64,000 nt of DNA from an uncultured Gammaproteobacteria bacterium (GCA_947259075.1 CAMYKQ010000055.1:23396-87395); one strand, 5' to 3'; counted from the first letter of the stretch, positions 1 through 10,237 are shown. Translations and numbers: made by a program. The notes: generated from the sequence alone by a model not told the origin.

Positions 1-36
1 ATATCCCCAGCGATGTGACGCGCGTCCAGCAGGCGG

Positions 37-2376
37 CTACCGGGTCAAGCCCATGAACAAGGCGGGCAGGCGTTCCGGCAGACGATCGACGTGATCCACC
101 ACGGTGTAGTGGTTGGCGCCGAAGACGCGGCCCACGTAATCGTCGGCATTGGGATCCAGCGTCAAACAATAGGTGGTGACGCCGCGCGTGTTCAATTCCT
201 CCACCGCCTTTTTGGTGTCGTGACGCAGATACTGCGGATCGCGCACGTCGATGTCGGCCGGCTCGCCGTCACTCACCAGCAGGATGAGTTTGCGCCGCTG
301 CGGCTGCTGCAACAGGTAATGCCCGGCGTGACGCAGCGCGCCGCCCATGCGCGTCGACAGGCCGCCCTTCATGCCGGCGAGGCGCGCCTTGGCGTCGTCG
401 TCGTAGGGTTGCGCGAAATCCTTGAAGCGGTAGTACTGCACGTCATGGCGGCCGTCGGAGGCGAAGCCGTGGATGGCGAAGGGGTCGCCGATGCCGTCTA
501 TCGCCCACGACAACAGCGCCGTGGCCTCGCGCGCTAGTTGCAGCACCGGCTTGTCGCTGCCGCCCAGGGTTTCGTTGGTGGACTCGGACAGGTCGAGCAG
601 CACCAGCACGGCGAGGTCGCGCGTCTTGCGGATGTAGCGGATATTGATGCGCGGATCGGGGGTCTCGCCCAGGCGCAAATCCACCATGGCGCGAATCGCG
701 GCGTTGATATCGATGTCGTCACCGTCCTCTTGGCGGCGCTGACGCACCACGCCGCGCGGTTGCATGGCGTCGATGAGGTGTTTCAAGCGGCTGGCGATGG
801 GGTGGTGCTCGGTCAGGGTCTGGTCGATGAGCGCGTGATCGCCCTTGCTGGCGCGTTTTTCCAGCACCGTGACCCAGTCGGGGCGATGCAGTTGCACTTG
901 GTAATCCCATTCCTGATAGTGGTAGGGTTCGCTGGCCGGTTCCTTGCCCCACATCGCGTTATAACTGACGCCTTCATCTTCGTAGGGGTAGAGCTCGGTA
1001 TCGCAGATCCAGATTTCCTGCGCGTCGTCGCCGGCCAGTTCGCAATCCACTTCGTTGGCCATTTCGATGGCGCTGACGTATTTGCGCACCTGGCGCTGGC
1101 TGGCGGGGATGTATTCGGCCTCGTGCCATTCGGCTTCATCGAAGGCCCAAATGTAGCGGTTATCGTCGTGATAGGGGATGGCCGCCGATTCGAGCACGCG
1201 CAAACTTGGAATGCTGTGGCGGCTGCTCAGTTTATTGTAGAAGGTGATGCCTAAATCCCAGCTGAGCTGGTTGTCGTCAGGGCGCGCGGCGAACTCCTCG
1301 CGGAAGACCGCGGCGACCTCACGCACCCAGGGATCGACGTCCACATAGGAATCATCGAGCATGGCGAAGGCGGCGCGTTCCAGTAATTTCACTACCGGGT
1401 CCACCGGGCAGCTGACCTCGAGCAAGGTTTCGTGGAATTGGCGCCACAGCTGTTTGAGGCCGGGGAATTCGCGGATGGCCAAGTGCTCGACGCGCGCGTC
1501 TTCGAAGAGGGCGATGAATACCATCTTCGCCGGCGTCAGCGCCTCGGCGGAGAGCGGTTTGCGGGCATACACCAAGTGCGCGGCGGCGTGGGCGGCGCTG
1601 GCGCGGTACAACTCCTTGCCGGGGATGCCGACGTAGTCGTCGAAGGCGTCGGGTAAATGGATGACGCGGTTCTCGATGAAGGGTTTGTAGCCTTCACGGC
1701 TTTCATAGTCGCCGGACGTGGGGCGCATGAAAAAGTCCCGCGCCCACAAGGCGCGCAGATAAAAATTCAATTTGCGCTGGTTGTCGACGAATAAGGTGCC
1801 GCGCCGTTCTTTTTGCAGCACGGCCTGGCTATCGCCGCTTTCCAAGTTGAAGAATTTAATTTGCGCGTCAAAGTCGCGGGCGTGGGCCTGCGCGCCCCAC
1901 AAGGCCCAGCGGCGCAGACCGCCGAGGGTGAGTTTGGAGAAGAGTTCGTCGAGATGCGCGAGCATGGGCCGCAAGCCGCGCGGCGCCTTGGCGGAGAGCT
2001 GATGGATCAGCCCGAGATAGCCGCGCAATAATTCGGCATCACCCAAACGCCGCGCGGCGGTGGGCAGGGTGGCGAAGAGCAGGCTGATGACTTCGCCGCT
2101 GACCATGGAGACCAGTTTCAGCGCGGCGTTCACCATGTCGCTGATAATTTCTTCGCCGCATTCCTTGACCACGGCGGGCATGTTGGCGAGATAGGATTCG
2201 ATGAGGTCGGTGCCGCGGCCGAGCTGTGACAGGCCGCGCGCGCCTTCGAGATAATGGTGCAGGCCTTGCGGCGACATCACCCGCGCGGCCTCGGTGAAGT
2301 TCGCCTCCAGCGTATCGCGCAGCGCCGGGTTGATCCCTTCCAGCAATTCGCGGTAATCGTCGAGTTTTACGCTCAT
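37..2376 (-). CDS. cbbO: CbbO-like RuBisCO activase-associated protein with C-terminal VWA domain
   Basis: ORF adjacent to cbbQ and cbbLS; C-terminal VWA-like sequence (LAVLVLLDLSESTNET). Start placed at MSVKLDDYRELLEG because the longer ORF start reads through a palindromic repeat. Confidence 0.9.
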   Translation of the reverse strand: MSVKLDDYRELLEGINPALRDTLEANFTEAARVMSPQGLHHYLEGARGLSQLGRGTDLIESYLANMPAVVKECGEEIISDMVNAALKLVSMVSGEVISLLFATLPTAARRLGDAELLRGYLGLIHQLSAKAPRGLRPMLAHLDELFSKLTLGGLRRWALWGAQAHARDFDAQIKFFNLESGDSQAVLQKERRGTLFVDNQRKLNFYLRALWARDFFMRPTSGDYESREGYKPFIENRVIHLPDAFDDYVGIPGKELYRASAAHAAAHLVYARKPLSAEALTPAKMVFIALFEDARVEHLAIREFPGLKQLWRQFHETLLEVSCPVDPVVKLLERAAFAMLDDSYVDVDPWVREVAAVFREEFAARPDDNQLSWDLGITFYNKLSSRHSIPSLRVLESAAIPYHDDNRYIWAFDEAEWHEAEYIPASQRQVRKYVSAIEMANEVDCELAGDDAQEIWICDTELYPYEDEGVSYNAMWGKEPASEPYHYQEWDYQVQLHRPDWVTVLEKRASKGDHALIDQTLTEHHPIASRLKHLIDAMQPRGVVRQRRQEDGDDIDINAAIRAMVDLRLGETPDPRINIRYIRKTRDLAVLVLLDLSESTNETLGGSDKPVLQLAREATALLSWAIDGIGDPFAIHGFASDGRHDVQYYRFKDFAQPYDDDAKARLAGMKGGLSTRMGGALRHAGHYLLQQPQRRKLILLVSDGEPADIDVRDPQYLRHDTKKAVEELNTRGVTTYCLTLDPNADDYVGRVFGANHYTVVDHVDRLPERLPALFMGLTR

Positions 2377-2389
2377 GGTTTCTTTCTTC

Positions 2390-2519
2390 AATGTAGGGTG
2401 GGTTAGCGTAGCGTAACCCACCGATTCGCGCCGTTAGGCGCGCCTTGTAAGGCACACAAGGAGTCGCTGTGCGACGATTTGGTGGGTTACGGCGCCTAGC
2501 GCCTAACCCACCCTACATT
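2390..2519. repeat. 130-bp compound inverted repeat between cbbQ and cbbO
   Basis: Ends aatgtaggg / ccctacatt are perfect inverted repeats. Each arm is itself a hairpin (GGTGGGTTA...TAACCCACC). Confidence 0.85.
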
Positions 2520-2522
2520 TAT

Positions 2523-3329
2523 TTAAAAATACGTCGCTATCGCCGCGTCCAAGGTGTCGCGCATATCCGGGTCGTCGGTGAGCGGACGCACCAGGGTCAT
2601 GCGGCAGGCGGCCTTGGGCTCGATGCCCTTGGCGATCAAGTTGCCGGCGTACACCAGCAGGCGCGTGGAGATGCCTTCGTCCAAGCCGTGGCCCTTGAGG
2701 TTGCGGGCGCGGTGGGCAATCTGCACCAGCTTAGCCGCGGTGTCGGCGTCGGCGCCGGTTTCGTGGGCGACGATGTCCGTTTCAATTTCACTTTCGGGAT
2801 AATCAAAGTCCAGCGCGGCGAAGCGTTGCTTGGTGGATTGCTTCAGGTCCTTCATCAAGTTCTGATAGCCGGGGTTGTAAGAGATCACCAATTGAAAATC
2901 GGGGTGCGCGTTGACCAGTTCGCCCTTCTTTTCCAGCGGCAATTGGCGGCGGTGATCGGTGAGCGGATGGATGACCACCGTGGTGTCCTGGCGCGCCTCT
3001 ACGACTTCATCAAGGTAACAAATGGCGCCGATGCGCGCGGCGGTGGTGAGCGGACCGTCCTGCCAGCGCGTGCCGTTGGCGTCGAGCAGGAAGCGGCCGA
3101 CCAGATCGGAGGCGGTCATGTCTTCGTTGCAGGCGACGGTGATGAGCGGTTTGCCGAGTTTCCAGGCGATGTATTCCACGAAGCGCGATTTGCCGCAGCC
3201 GGTGGGGCCTTTGAGCATCATCGGCAGGCGCGCGGCGTAGGCCGCTTCATACAATTCCACCTCGTCGGCGACGGGGCGGTAATAGGGTTCTTCCTTGATG
3301 CGGTATTGGTCGGCGTTGCTGTCACTCAT
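2523..3329 (-). CDS. cbbQ: CbbQ MoxR-type AAA+ ATPase, RuBisCO activase subunit
   Basis: Walker [11 protein letters not shown], MoxR/CbbQ-like sequence, position next to cbbO and cbbS. Confidence 0.95.
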   Translation of the reverse strand: MSDSNADQYRIKEEPYYRPVADEVELYEAAYAARLPMMLKGPTGCGKSRFVEYIAWKLGKPLITVACNEDMTASDLVGRFLLDANGTRWQDGPLTTAARIGAICYLDEVVEARQDTTVVIHPLTDHRRQLPLEKKGELVNAHPDFQLVISYNPGYQNLMKDLKQSTKQRFAALDFDYPESEIETDIVAHETGADADTAAKLVQIAHRARNLKGHGLDEGISTRLLVYAGNLIAKGIEPKAACRMTLVRPLTDDPDMRDTLDAAIATYF

Positions 3330-3436
3330 GTGCTTTCCCTCGTTGCGCGTTGCGGTTTACGAATGATAGGCCGGCCGGGTGAATAAGGGTCCGGTAGCGC
3401 GATCATTCGTAAGCCGCCATTCATTGTGGCGGACAT

Positions 3437-3475
3437 AAAAAAAGCCCCCGACCAGCATGGCCGGCCAGGGGCTTC
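3437..3475 (-). terminator. Rho-independent terminator downstream of cbbS
   Basis: On the minus strand AAGCCCCTGGCCGGCCATGCTGGTCGGGGGCTTTTTTT: GC-rich stem followed by a T tract, just after the cbbS stop. Confidence 0.8.
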
Positions 3476-3502
3476 GTTTCCAAGCTCAGCCTGGTCCAGC
3501 GC

Positions 3503-3859
3503 TTAAACGGATTTGCCGCGGAACACGACCATCTCCGCACCCTTGGACTGGGCGTAGTTGTCGTAACCGATCAGACGCACGTGGTTGTTGGGGTGCGCCT
3601 TGTGGCAAGCCTCGGCTTCGGCCAGAATTTTGTCGACGTTGGTTTCACCGAACAGGGGCAGTTTCCACATATACCAGTAATGGTCGAAGGCGTTTTCCGG
3701 TTCGACGTGTTCGACGGCCGGGTTCCAGCCCTTGCTGACGATGTATTCGACCTGCTTGCGGATCTGCTCTTTGCTCATCTCGGGCAAGTAGGAGAAGGTC
3801 TCGAACTTGCGGCTGCTGGGATCTTCCAGCGAGGATTTGTAATCTTGCATTTCGCTCAT
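3503..3859 (-). CDS. cbbS: RuBisCO form I small subunit
   Basis: 118 aa; [33 protein letters not shown] and [15 protein letters not shown] are typical of CbbS. Confidence 0.98.
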   Translation of the reverse strand: MSEMQDYKSSLEDPSSRKFETFSYLPEMSKEQIRKQVEYIVSKGWNPAVEHVEPENAFDHYWYMWKLPLFGETNVDKILAEAEACHKAHPNNHVRLIGYDNYAQSKGAEMVVFRGKSV

Positions 3860-3930
3860 TGTTCAAACTCCAATTGGTTAAAGTCCGGTTCGATTCAGAT
3901 TGCTGTGCTGGCTGGTGCCCTCTCCCCATC

Positions 3931-3952
3931 CCTCTCCCGCATGCGGGAGAGG
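3931..3952. repeat. Perfect 22-bp palindrome in the cbbL-cbbS intercistronic region
   Basis: CCTCTCCCGCA/TGCGGGAGAGG; 11-bp arms with no spacer. Confidence 0.85.
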
Positions 3953-3973
3953 GGGGGTCGGTCTAAGGCGCCT

Positions 3974-5395
3974 TTATTTATGGGCCACGTCCAGCTTGTC
4001 CACGGTGTCGAATTCGAACTTGATCTCTTTCCAGGTCTCCATGGCGATCTTCAGCTCGGGGCTGCTCTTGGCCGCATTGGTGAGGATCTCTTTGCCTTCC
4101 TTCTCCAAGGCGCGGCCTTGATTGCGGGCCTCGACGCAGGCTTCCAGCGCGACGCGGTTGGCCGCGGCGCCGGCCGCGTTGCCCCAGGGGTGGCCCAGGG
4201 TGCCGCCGCCGAATTGCAGCACGGAGTCGTCACCGAAGATGTTGGTCAGCGCGGGCATGTGCCACACGTGGATACCGCCGGAGGCGACGGGCAGCACGCC
4301 GGGCATGGAGCCCCAGTCTTGATCGAAGAAGATGCCGCGTGAACGGTCTTCCTTGATGAAGCTGTCGCGCATGATGTCGATCCAGCCCAAGGTTGCTTCG
4401 CGGTCGCCTTCGAGCTTGCCGACCACGGTGCCGGAGTGCAGGTGGTCACCGCCGGACAGGCGCAAGATTTTGGCGAGTACGCGGAAGTGGATGCCGTGGT
4501 GGGGGTTGCGGTCGAGCACGGCGTGCATGGCGCGATGGATGTGCAGCAGCATGCCGTTGTCACGGCACCAGTTGGCCAGACCCGTGTTGGCGGTGAAGCC
4601 GCCGGTGATGTAATCGTGCATGATGATGGGGGCGCCGATTTCCTTGGCGTATTCGGCGCGCTTGTACATCTCTTCGGGGGTGGGCGCGGTGACGTTCAGG
4701 TAGTGACCCTTGCGTTCGCCGGTCTCACGCTCGGACTTGTCGATGGCGTCCATGACGAAGTCGAAGCGCTGGCGCCAGCGCATGAAGGGCTGGCTGTTGA
4801 TGTTCTCGTCGTCCTTGGTGAAGTCCAAACCGCCACGCAGACATTCGTACACGGCGCGGCCGTAGTTCTTGGCGGACAGGCCGAGCTTGGGCTTGATGGT
4901 GCAACCCAGCAGCGGACGGCCGTACTTGTTCATGATGTCCCGCTCGACCTGGATGCCGTTGGGCGGGCCGCCGCAGGTCTTGACGTAGGCGATGGGGAAG
5001 CGCACGTCTTCGAGACGCAGGGCGCGGATGGCCTTGAAGCCGAACACGTTACCGACCAAGGAGGTGAAGACGTTGACCACGGAGCCTTCTTCGAAGAGGT
5101 CGATGGGGTAGGCCACGAAGGCGTAGTAGCAGGTGTCATCGCCCGGCACGTCTTCGATGCGATAGGCGCGGCCTTTGTAATAGTCCATGTCGGTCAGCAG
5201 GTCGGTCCACACCGTGGTCCAAGTGCCGGTGGAGGATTCAGCGGCCACGGCGGCGGCGGCTTCTTCACGGGGCACGCCCGGCTGCGGGGTGATCTTGAAG
5301 CAGGCGAGGATATCGGTATCCAGCGGGGTGTAATTGGGCATCCAATATGTTTCGCGGTACTCTTTGACGCCCGCTTTGTAAGTCTTCACTGCCAT
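3974..5395 (-). CDS. cbbL: RuBisCO form I large subunit
   Basis: 473 aa; active-site motif [31 protein letters not shown] and HIHRAMHAV. Confidence 0.99.
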   Translation of the reverse strand: MAVKTYKAGVKEYRETYWMPNYTPLDTDILACFKITPQPGVPREEAAAAVAAESSTGTWTTVWTDLLTDMDYYKGRAYRIEDVPGDDTCYYAFVAYPIDLFEEGSVVNVFTSLVGNVFGFKAIRALRLEDVRFPIAYVKTCGGPPNGIQVERDIMNKYGRPLLGCTIKPKLGLSAKNYGRAVYECLRGGLDFTKDDENINSQPFMRWRQRFDFVMDAIDKSERETGERKGHYLNVTAPTPEEMYKRAEYAKEIGAPIIMHDYITGGFTANTGLANWCRDNGMLLHIHRAMHAVLDRNPHHGIHFRVLAKILRLSGGDHLHSGTVVGKLEGDREATLGWIDIMRDSFIKEDRSRGIFFDQDWGSMPGVLPVASGGIHVWHMPALTNIFGDDSVLQFGGGTLGHPWGNAAGAAANRVALEACVEARNQGRALEKEGKEILTNAAKSSPELKIAMETWKEIKFEFDTVDKLDVAHK

Positions 5396-5525
5396 GAGGT
5401 CGGTCTCCTTAGATTAAAGGTGTGGTGGACTCGTGTGTTCCCGGCCGCCATTCGAAACCTTGGGGCCGGTTGTAATTTGAAGCGCCCACTGTGCTGCGCT
5501 ATGAGCAAAATTATAGCGGCTGTTT

Positions 5526-5580
5526 GCATAATGTATATTCAGCAATTATGATAGATTGCATAAGTTATAGCTTATGTAAT
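5526..5580. promoter_or_regulatory. Candidate CbbR operator region in the cbbL/cbbR divergent intergenic region
   Basis: Near-perfect palindrome CATAAG-TTATAG-CTTATG at 5559-5576; TGCATAA repeated at 5526 and 5558; AT-rich island between divergent cbbR and cbbL. Confidence 0.55.
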
Positions 5581-5613
5581 TTATGGGGCCCGGGTGGAGC
5601 ATGAGAGTGGTTT

Positions 5614-6531
5614 ATGAATGTAACCTTTAGACAATTAAAGGTTTTTGAGGCGGTGGCCCGTCTCACCAGTTATACCCGCGCTGCGGAGGAGCTGCATCTT
5701 ACCCAGCCGGCGGTGTCGATGCAGGTCAAATTACTGGAAGAGCAAGTGGGTTTGCCGCTGTTTGAACAGATCGGAAAAAAGATCTATCTCACGGACGCGG
5801 GGCGGGAGATGCACTATTACAGCCGTGCCATCGCGCAGCAATTGGACGAGGCCGAGCGCGTGGTGGAGGAACTCAAGGGAGTGCGGCGCGGCCGCTTGGC
5901 GATTGCGGTGGCAAGTACCGCCAATTATTTCGCCACGCGCTTGTTAGCCACCTTCAGTCAGCGTTACGAAAATATCACCATCAGTTTGGACGTAACCAAT
6001 CGCGAAGGTTTGCTGCGCCACTTGGAGTCGAATGATACCGACCTGGTCATCATGGGGCGGCCGCCAGAGATGGGTCTGAACTTAGCCTTCGACTCCTTTA
6101 TGGATAATCCCTTGGTCATCATCGCGCCGCCTCAGCATCCCTTGATGGGAGAGAAAAAGATATCGCTGACACGCTTGCAACAGGAAACCTTCGTGGTGCG
6201 TGAGCGCGGTTCGGGTACGCGCAACGCCATGGAGCGTTTTTTCGCCGACAAGGGCGTGGAGTTATCCACCGGCATGGAGATGAGCAGTAATGAGGCGATC
6301 AAACAGGCGGTGGAGGCGGGTTTGGGTCTGGGTATCGTGTCGATTCACACCCTGGCCTTGGAGCTGGAATTGAAACGGCTGGTGGTGTTGGATGTGGAGG
6401 ATTTCCCCATCGTGCGCCACTGGTATGTGGTGCACTTGCAGGGTAAACGGTTGTCTCCCGTGGCGCAGGTGTTTAAGGATTTCGTGCTCACCGAAGGCGC
6501 GAGCACCGTGCGCATGCCGGGATTAGCTTAG
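5614..6531 (+). CDS. cbbR: LysR-family transcriptional regulator CbbR
   Basis: N-terminal HTH MNVTFRQLKVFEAVARLTSYTRAAEELHLTQPAVSMQVKLLEEQVGLPLFEQ; divergent from cbbL. Confidence 0.92.
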   Translation: MNVTFRQLKVFEAVARLTSYTRAAEELHLTQPAVSMQVKLLEEQVGLPLFEQIGKKIYLTDAGREMHYYSRAIAQQLDEAERVVEELKGVRRGRLAIAVASTANYFATRLLATFSQRYENITISLDVTNREGLLRHLESNDTDLVIMGRPPEMGLNLAFDSFMDNPLVIIAPPQHPLMGEKKISLTRLQQETFVVRERGSGTRNAMERFFADKGVELSTGMEMSSNEAIKQAVEAGLGLGIVSIHTLALELELKRLVVLDVEDFPIVRHWYVVHLQGKRLSPVAQVFKDFVLTEGASTVRMPGLA

Positions 6532-6751
6532 TCGCGGCCGTTTTTTGGGAAAATCCGCTGAGGGCGACTCGCAAAGATTTTTCCATGCAATGTGGTCATG
6601 GATGAAATGGCGGCTATGCTTAGTGGTAATAGAAAAAGTTTACACAGACTTCGCTCGCGAGGCGTGACGGCGCGAACATCAATGTATTTCTCGGTGGCGT
6701 TCTTGGTTCCGCGCTTCTCTCCGCGTGCCTTATTCAGTCGAGGAGTTCCCC

Positions 6752-7423
6752 ATGATTGAAATTATTCCCAACTGGCATCCCATCTTCGTCCACTTCACGG
6801 TGGCCTTACTCAGTAGTTCGGTATTGTTTTTTCTCCTCAGCCGTGTTGATCCCGCCGCGGCGCGGCGTGAGCGCTGGCTGACGCTGGGGCAATGGAATCT
6901 ATGGCTGGGCGTGGCGATTTCCTTGTTGACGGTGGGCGCGGGAATCTATGCGTTCAACACCGTGGACCACGATACGCCTTCTCACGAGGCCATGATCGAA
7001 CACCGTAATTGGGCGCTGCCCACCTTCGTGTATTTTTTGGCTATGGCGGTTTGGGCTTGGCGCGACGCGCGGCGGACGCTGGGCGTGTCCACGGTATTTG
7101 TCGCGGCGATGGTGTTAGGCGCGGGTTTGTTGATGTCCACGGCCTGGCATGGCGCGGAGCTGGTGTATCGCCATGGTTTGGGCGTGATGTCGTTACCGAA
7201 AGTGGAAGGTGAAGGGCATGCGCATGAACACGCTGGTGGAGGTGAACACGCGCATGCCGCGCCGTCCGGCGCAGCGCCCGCGACTATGACGCTGGACGCG
7301 GGCGCGCCGCATCCTCATGATGAGGACGGCCACGGGCATGATGCAGCGGAATCCGCGCCGATGCAGGATACGCCAGTCGAGATCCTGGACGAACATGATG
7401 ATGGCCACGATCATAGCCATTGA
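6752..7423 (+). CDS. DUF2231-like multi-pass membrane protein with His-rich C-terminal tail (copy 1)
   Basis: IEIIPNWHPIFVHFTVALLS; C-terminus PHPHDEDGHGHD...DEHDDGHDHSH. Start at ATG 6752. Confidence 0.75.
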   Translation: MIEIIPNWHPIFVHFTVALLSSSVLFFLLSRVDPAAARRERWLTLGQWNLWLGVAISLLTVGAGIYAFNTVDHDTPSHEAMIEHRNWALPTFVYFLAMAVWAWRDARRTLGVSTVFVAAMVLGAGLLMSTAWHGAELVYRHGLGVMSLPKVEGEGHAHEHAGGGEHAHAAPSGAAPATMTLDAGAPHPHDEDGHGHDAAESAPMQDTPVEILDEHDDGHDHSH

Positions 7424-7442
7424 TGAAATGCGTGATAGAGGA

Positions 7443-7934
7443 ATGAGTAATAAATTTATGGGTGAATTCCGCAGCGCGGGCCTTGTTGCCATCATGGCCG
7501 CGCTGGTCGTTAATCTGGCGGGTTGCGATGCCGGCCGTGCCCCGGCGGAGGTGGGGACCCTCTCGGGCAGTAAGCTCGTACGGCATCATGATGCGCGGCA
7601 AGTGGCTTTGGGAGAGCAAGTATTCAAGCAATATTGCACGGCCTGTCACGGTGAAAATGCTCAGGGCGCGTTTAATTGGCGGCAGCGCGACGCCGAGGGT
7701 TTGTTTCCGCCGCCGCCGCTGAATGGCAGCGGCCATGCCTGGCATCATCCCACGGCGATGTTGCGCGACATGATCCGCAACGGCAGTCCGCCGGGCAAAG
7801 GCAGGATGCCGGCCTGGGGCGATAGACTCACGGAGGATGAGATCGCCGCGGTAGTCGAGTGGTTTCAATCGCGCTGGCCCGATCAGGTGTATGCCGCTTG
7901 GTATGATATGCAGCAGCGCGCCCAGGACAAGTAA
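7443..7934 (+). CDS. Cytochrome c family lipoprotein (single CxxCH heme site)
   Basis: Lipobox VNLAGC; heme motif CTACH; GRMPAWGDRLTEDEIAAVVEWFQS typical of class I cytochrome c. Confidence 0.8.
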   Translation: MSNKFMGEFRSAGLVAIMAALVVNLAGCDAGRAPAEVGTLSGSKLVRHHDARQVALGEQVFKQYCTACHGENAQGAFNWRQRDAEGLFPPPPLNGSGHAWHHPTAMLRDMIRNGSPPGKGRMPAWGDRLTEDEIAAVVEWFQSRWPDQVYAAWYDMQQRAQDK

Positions 7935-8064
7935 ATCGAATTGATGCCCGTGTGTCTTGAGTCAAGCGGCACGATGTAAATCGCCGATAGGCGCGCAGGG
8001 CGCGGCGTTCATCGCGTTGCGTTTGATGCCCGTCTTGCCCCAAGTTGAAACAAGGAGAGGTGTA

Positions 8065-8457
8065 ATGAGCGTATACGGATTTCATACCCAATTATCTGGT
8101 TCCTTTGATGCCGCGGTGAGCCGGGTCGGCGAGGCCTTGGCGCGCGAGGGTTTTGGTGTGCTCAGCGACATCGACGTGCAGGCCACGCTCAAGAAAAAGC
8201 TGAACATCGACGGCCGCCCTTATCGCATCCTCGGCGCCTGCAATCCACCGCTGGCGCATCGCGCCTTGCAAGCCGATCCCGACATCGGTTTATTGTTGCC
8301 CTGTAATGTCGTGGTGCGTGAAGAAGAGGGCGGCGCTATTACCGTCGCTTTTATGGACCCGGCGGTGGTGCTGGGTCTGGTGAATAAGGCGGAATTGGGC
8401 GCGCTCGGCATGGAGGTGCGCGATAAACTTTTGCGGGTGTGTGAGTCCTTGCGCTGA
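8065..8457 (+). CDS. DUF302 domain protein
   Basis: [64 protein letters not shown]. Confidence 0.85.
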   Translation: MSVYGFHTQLSGSFDAAVSRVGEALAREGFGVLSDIDVQATLKKKLNIDGRPYRILGACNPPLAHRALQADPDIGLLLPCNVVVREEEGGAITVAFMDPAVVLGLVNKAELGALGMEVRDKLLRVCESLR

Positions 8458-8531
8458 GCAGCGGGACGGCTTGCCTGTGACGCTCAACTTGGCATAGAGT
8501 AGTAACACCCCGCCAAATCCGAGAACAGACT

Positions 8532-8873
8532 GTGCGTGTATTGGTCCACATCATTATGATCGCCGCGCTATTGGCGGGTCAGTCCAGCCTGTCACTGGGT
8601 GGCGGCCCCCAATGCGGTGGGGAGGGGATGGCCATGTCTAGCGGTGACGATGATATGGCGATGAACGGATCTTACGAACCAGCCCCCGCTGGCGATCACC
8701 CCGCGCATTGTAATCTCGCCGATGGCTGTTCGACACCGGGGCACTGTGTCCCCGTATTAATAAGCCATATTCCCTCGTTTAAATTCCAAGCGCCCGTGGT
8801 GCTTGCATCGTGGGCTTCCCCGGCTTGGATTCAGCCCGACCTTCCCTCCGAAATCGAACCTCCCCGCGCCTGA
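8532..8873 (+). CDS. Small secreted Met/His/Cys-containing protein of the copper region
   Basis: GTG start; signal-like N-terminus MRVLVHIIMIAALLAGQ; Met/Asp-rich segment and several Cys and His residues. Confidence 0.55.
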   Translation: MRVLVHIIMIAALLAGQSSLSLGGGPQCGGEGMAMSSGDDDMAMNGSYEPAPAGDHPAHCNLADGCSTPGHCVPVLISHIPSFKFQAPVVLASWASPAWIQPDLPSEIEPPRA

Positions 8874-8995
8874 TTCTTATTACCGAGGCGATGAGACGCT
8901 GCGCGTAGCGCGCAGCGTCCGTCATCCATTCTCATGTGTGACTCCCGCGTACGGCTGCGTTTGACGCAAAGCTGGTACGTGGCGTGGAGACTTTA

Positions 8996-10237
8996 ATGAA
9001 CCTTCTATATCACGCGGGCAGGCGCTATGCCGCGGCTTGTTTTGTTTTGTATCTATTCGCCGCGCCGGCGTCCGCCAATGATGCGCTCAGCGTGGAGGCG
9101 GCGGTGGCGCAGGCCTTGGCCGTTTATCCAGGTTTGCAGCAACGGCGTGAACTGGCAAACGCGAGCGCCGCGATGCCCGCGCAGTTAGGCAGCCTGCCCG
9201 ATCCGTGGTTGAGCGTAGAGCCGGGCCGGGCGGATATGAGCCAATTAAAAATCGGCATCAGTCAGGCATTGCCCTATCCGGGCAAACTCGCCTTGACCGG
9301 CGAGGTTGCGCGGCATGAGGCCGAAGCCTTGCGGTTTACGGTAGGCGAGGCGGAATTGGATATCGCTGCTCAAGTAAAGCGGGCGTGGTGGCAGGTATTT
9401 TTTCTTGATCACGCACTGGAGACGCTCCAGCGTAATCAGGCGGTCTTACGTCAACTCATCCAAGTCGCTGCAGTGCGTTATCGCGTGGGCGAGGGTTTGC
9501 AGCAAGATGTGCTTCAGGCCCAGCTCGAGCTTTCTAAATCACTGGAGGAAGAGCTCAGGCTCGATGGCGAACGTCATGCCGCCGCCGCGAAGATCAACGC
9601 GCTGCTCTACAGGCAGGCCTCGACACCGGTAGTGCTGGCCACGTATGAGCTTGAAATATTGCCCGACGTGGCCGAGGAACAGCAACTCATCGAACAGGCC
9701 CTGGCCGCGCGGCCCTTGCTGCTTGCACGCAAGCAACGTATGCAAGCCGCTCAAGCGCAGGTGGACCTCGCTCATAAGGACTATCGCCCCGATTTTATGG
9801 TGGGTGCGAATTACGAGTGGCGTGAAACGGAGACGGATATGAAAAGCATTATGTTCGCCATGAGTCTGCCCTTGCGTAGCGGCAGCCGCCAAGATAAAGC
9901 ACTTGATCAGCGTAATGCCGAGCGGCTGGCGCAAGGCTATGCCTTGCAAGAAGAAGAGGCGCAGTTGAAAGCGGAGATCGCCGCGTTGCGGGCGCATTAT
10001 GCGCATATGCGCCAACGGGTCGTGCTGCTGAAAACCAGCCTATTGCCGCAGGCGCAACAAACCGTGTCGGCCATGCTGGCGGGGTATCAAACCGGCAAAG
10101 TGGATTACTTGAGTTTATCTCAAGCGCAAATCACCTTGTACGATTCTGAAACGCGTTATTGGCAGGCCTTGAGCGACGCGCAAATCCTGCTTGCCCGCTT
10201 AATGGCGACAGTGGGGAAGGAGGCGGCGCATGAATAA
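8996..10237 (+). CDS. cusC: TolC-family outer membrane efflux protein (CusC-like)
   Basis: Outer membrane factor sequence, first gene of an RND tripartite set; overlaps the next gene. Confidence 0.85.
   Translation: MNLLYHAGRRYAAACFVLYLFAAPASANDALSVEAAVAQALAVYPGLQQRRELANASAAMPAQLGSLPDPWLSVEPGRADMSQLKIGISQALPYPGKLALTGEVARHEAEALRFTVGEAELDIAAQVKRAWWQVFFLDHALETLQRNQAVLRQLIQVAAVRYRVGEGLQQDVLQAQLELSKSLEEELRLDGERHAAAAKINALLYRQASTPVVLATYELEILPDVAEEQQLIEQALAARPLLLARKQRMQAAQAQVDLAHKDYRPDFMVGANYEWRETETDMKSIMFAMSLPLRSGSRQDKALDQRNAERLAQGYALQEEEAQLKAEIAALRAHYAHMRQRVVLLKTSLLPQAQQTVSAMLAGYQTGKVDYLSLSQAQITLYDSETRYWQALSDAQILLARLMATVGKEAAHE

Noticed and set aside
2377-2421. Extended cbbO N-terminus MGYATLTHPTLKKET
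   Set aside because: Encoded by the palindromic repeat; the ATG at 2376 with purine-rich upstream sequence is a better start.
4436-5551. 371-aa plus-strand ORF antisense to cbbL
   Set aside because: High-GC shadow ORF of a highly conserved gene; low-complexity Val/Gly/His composition and no recognisable domain.
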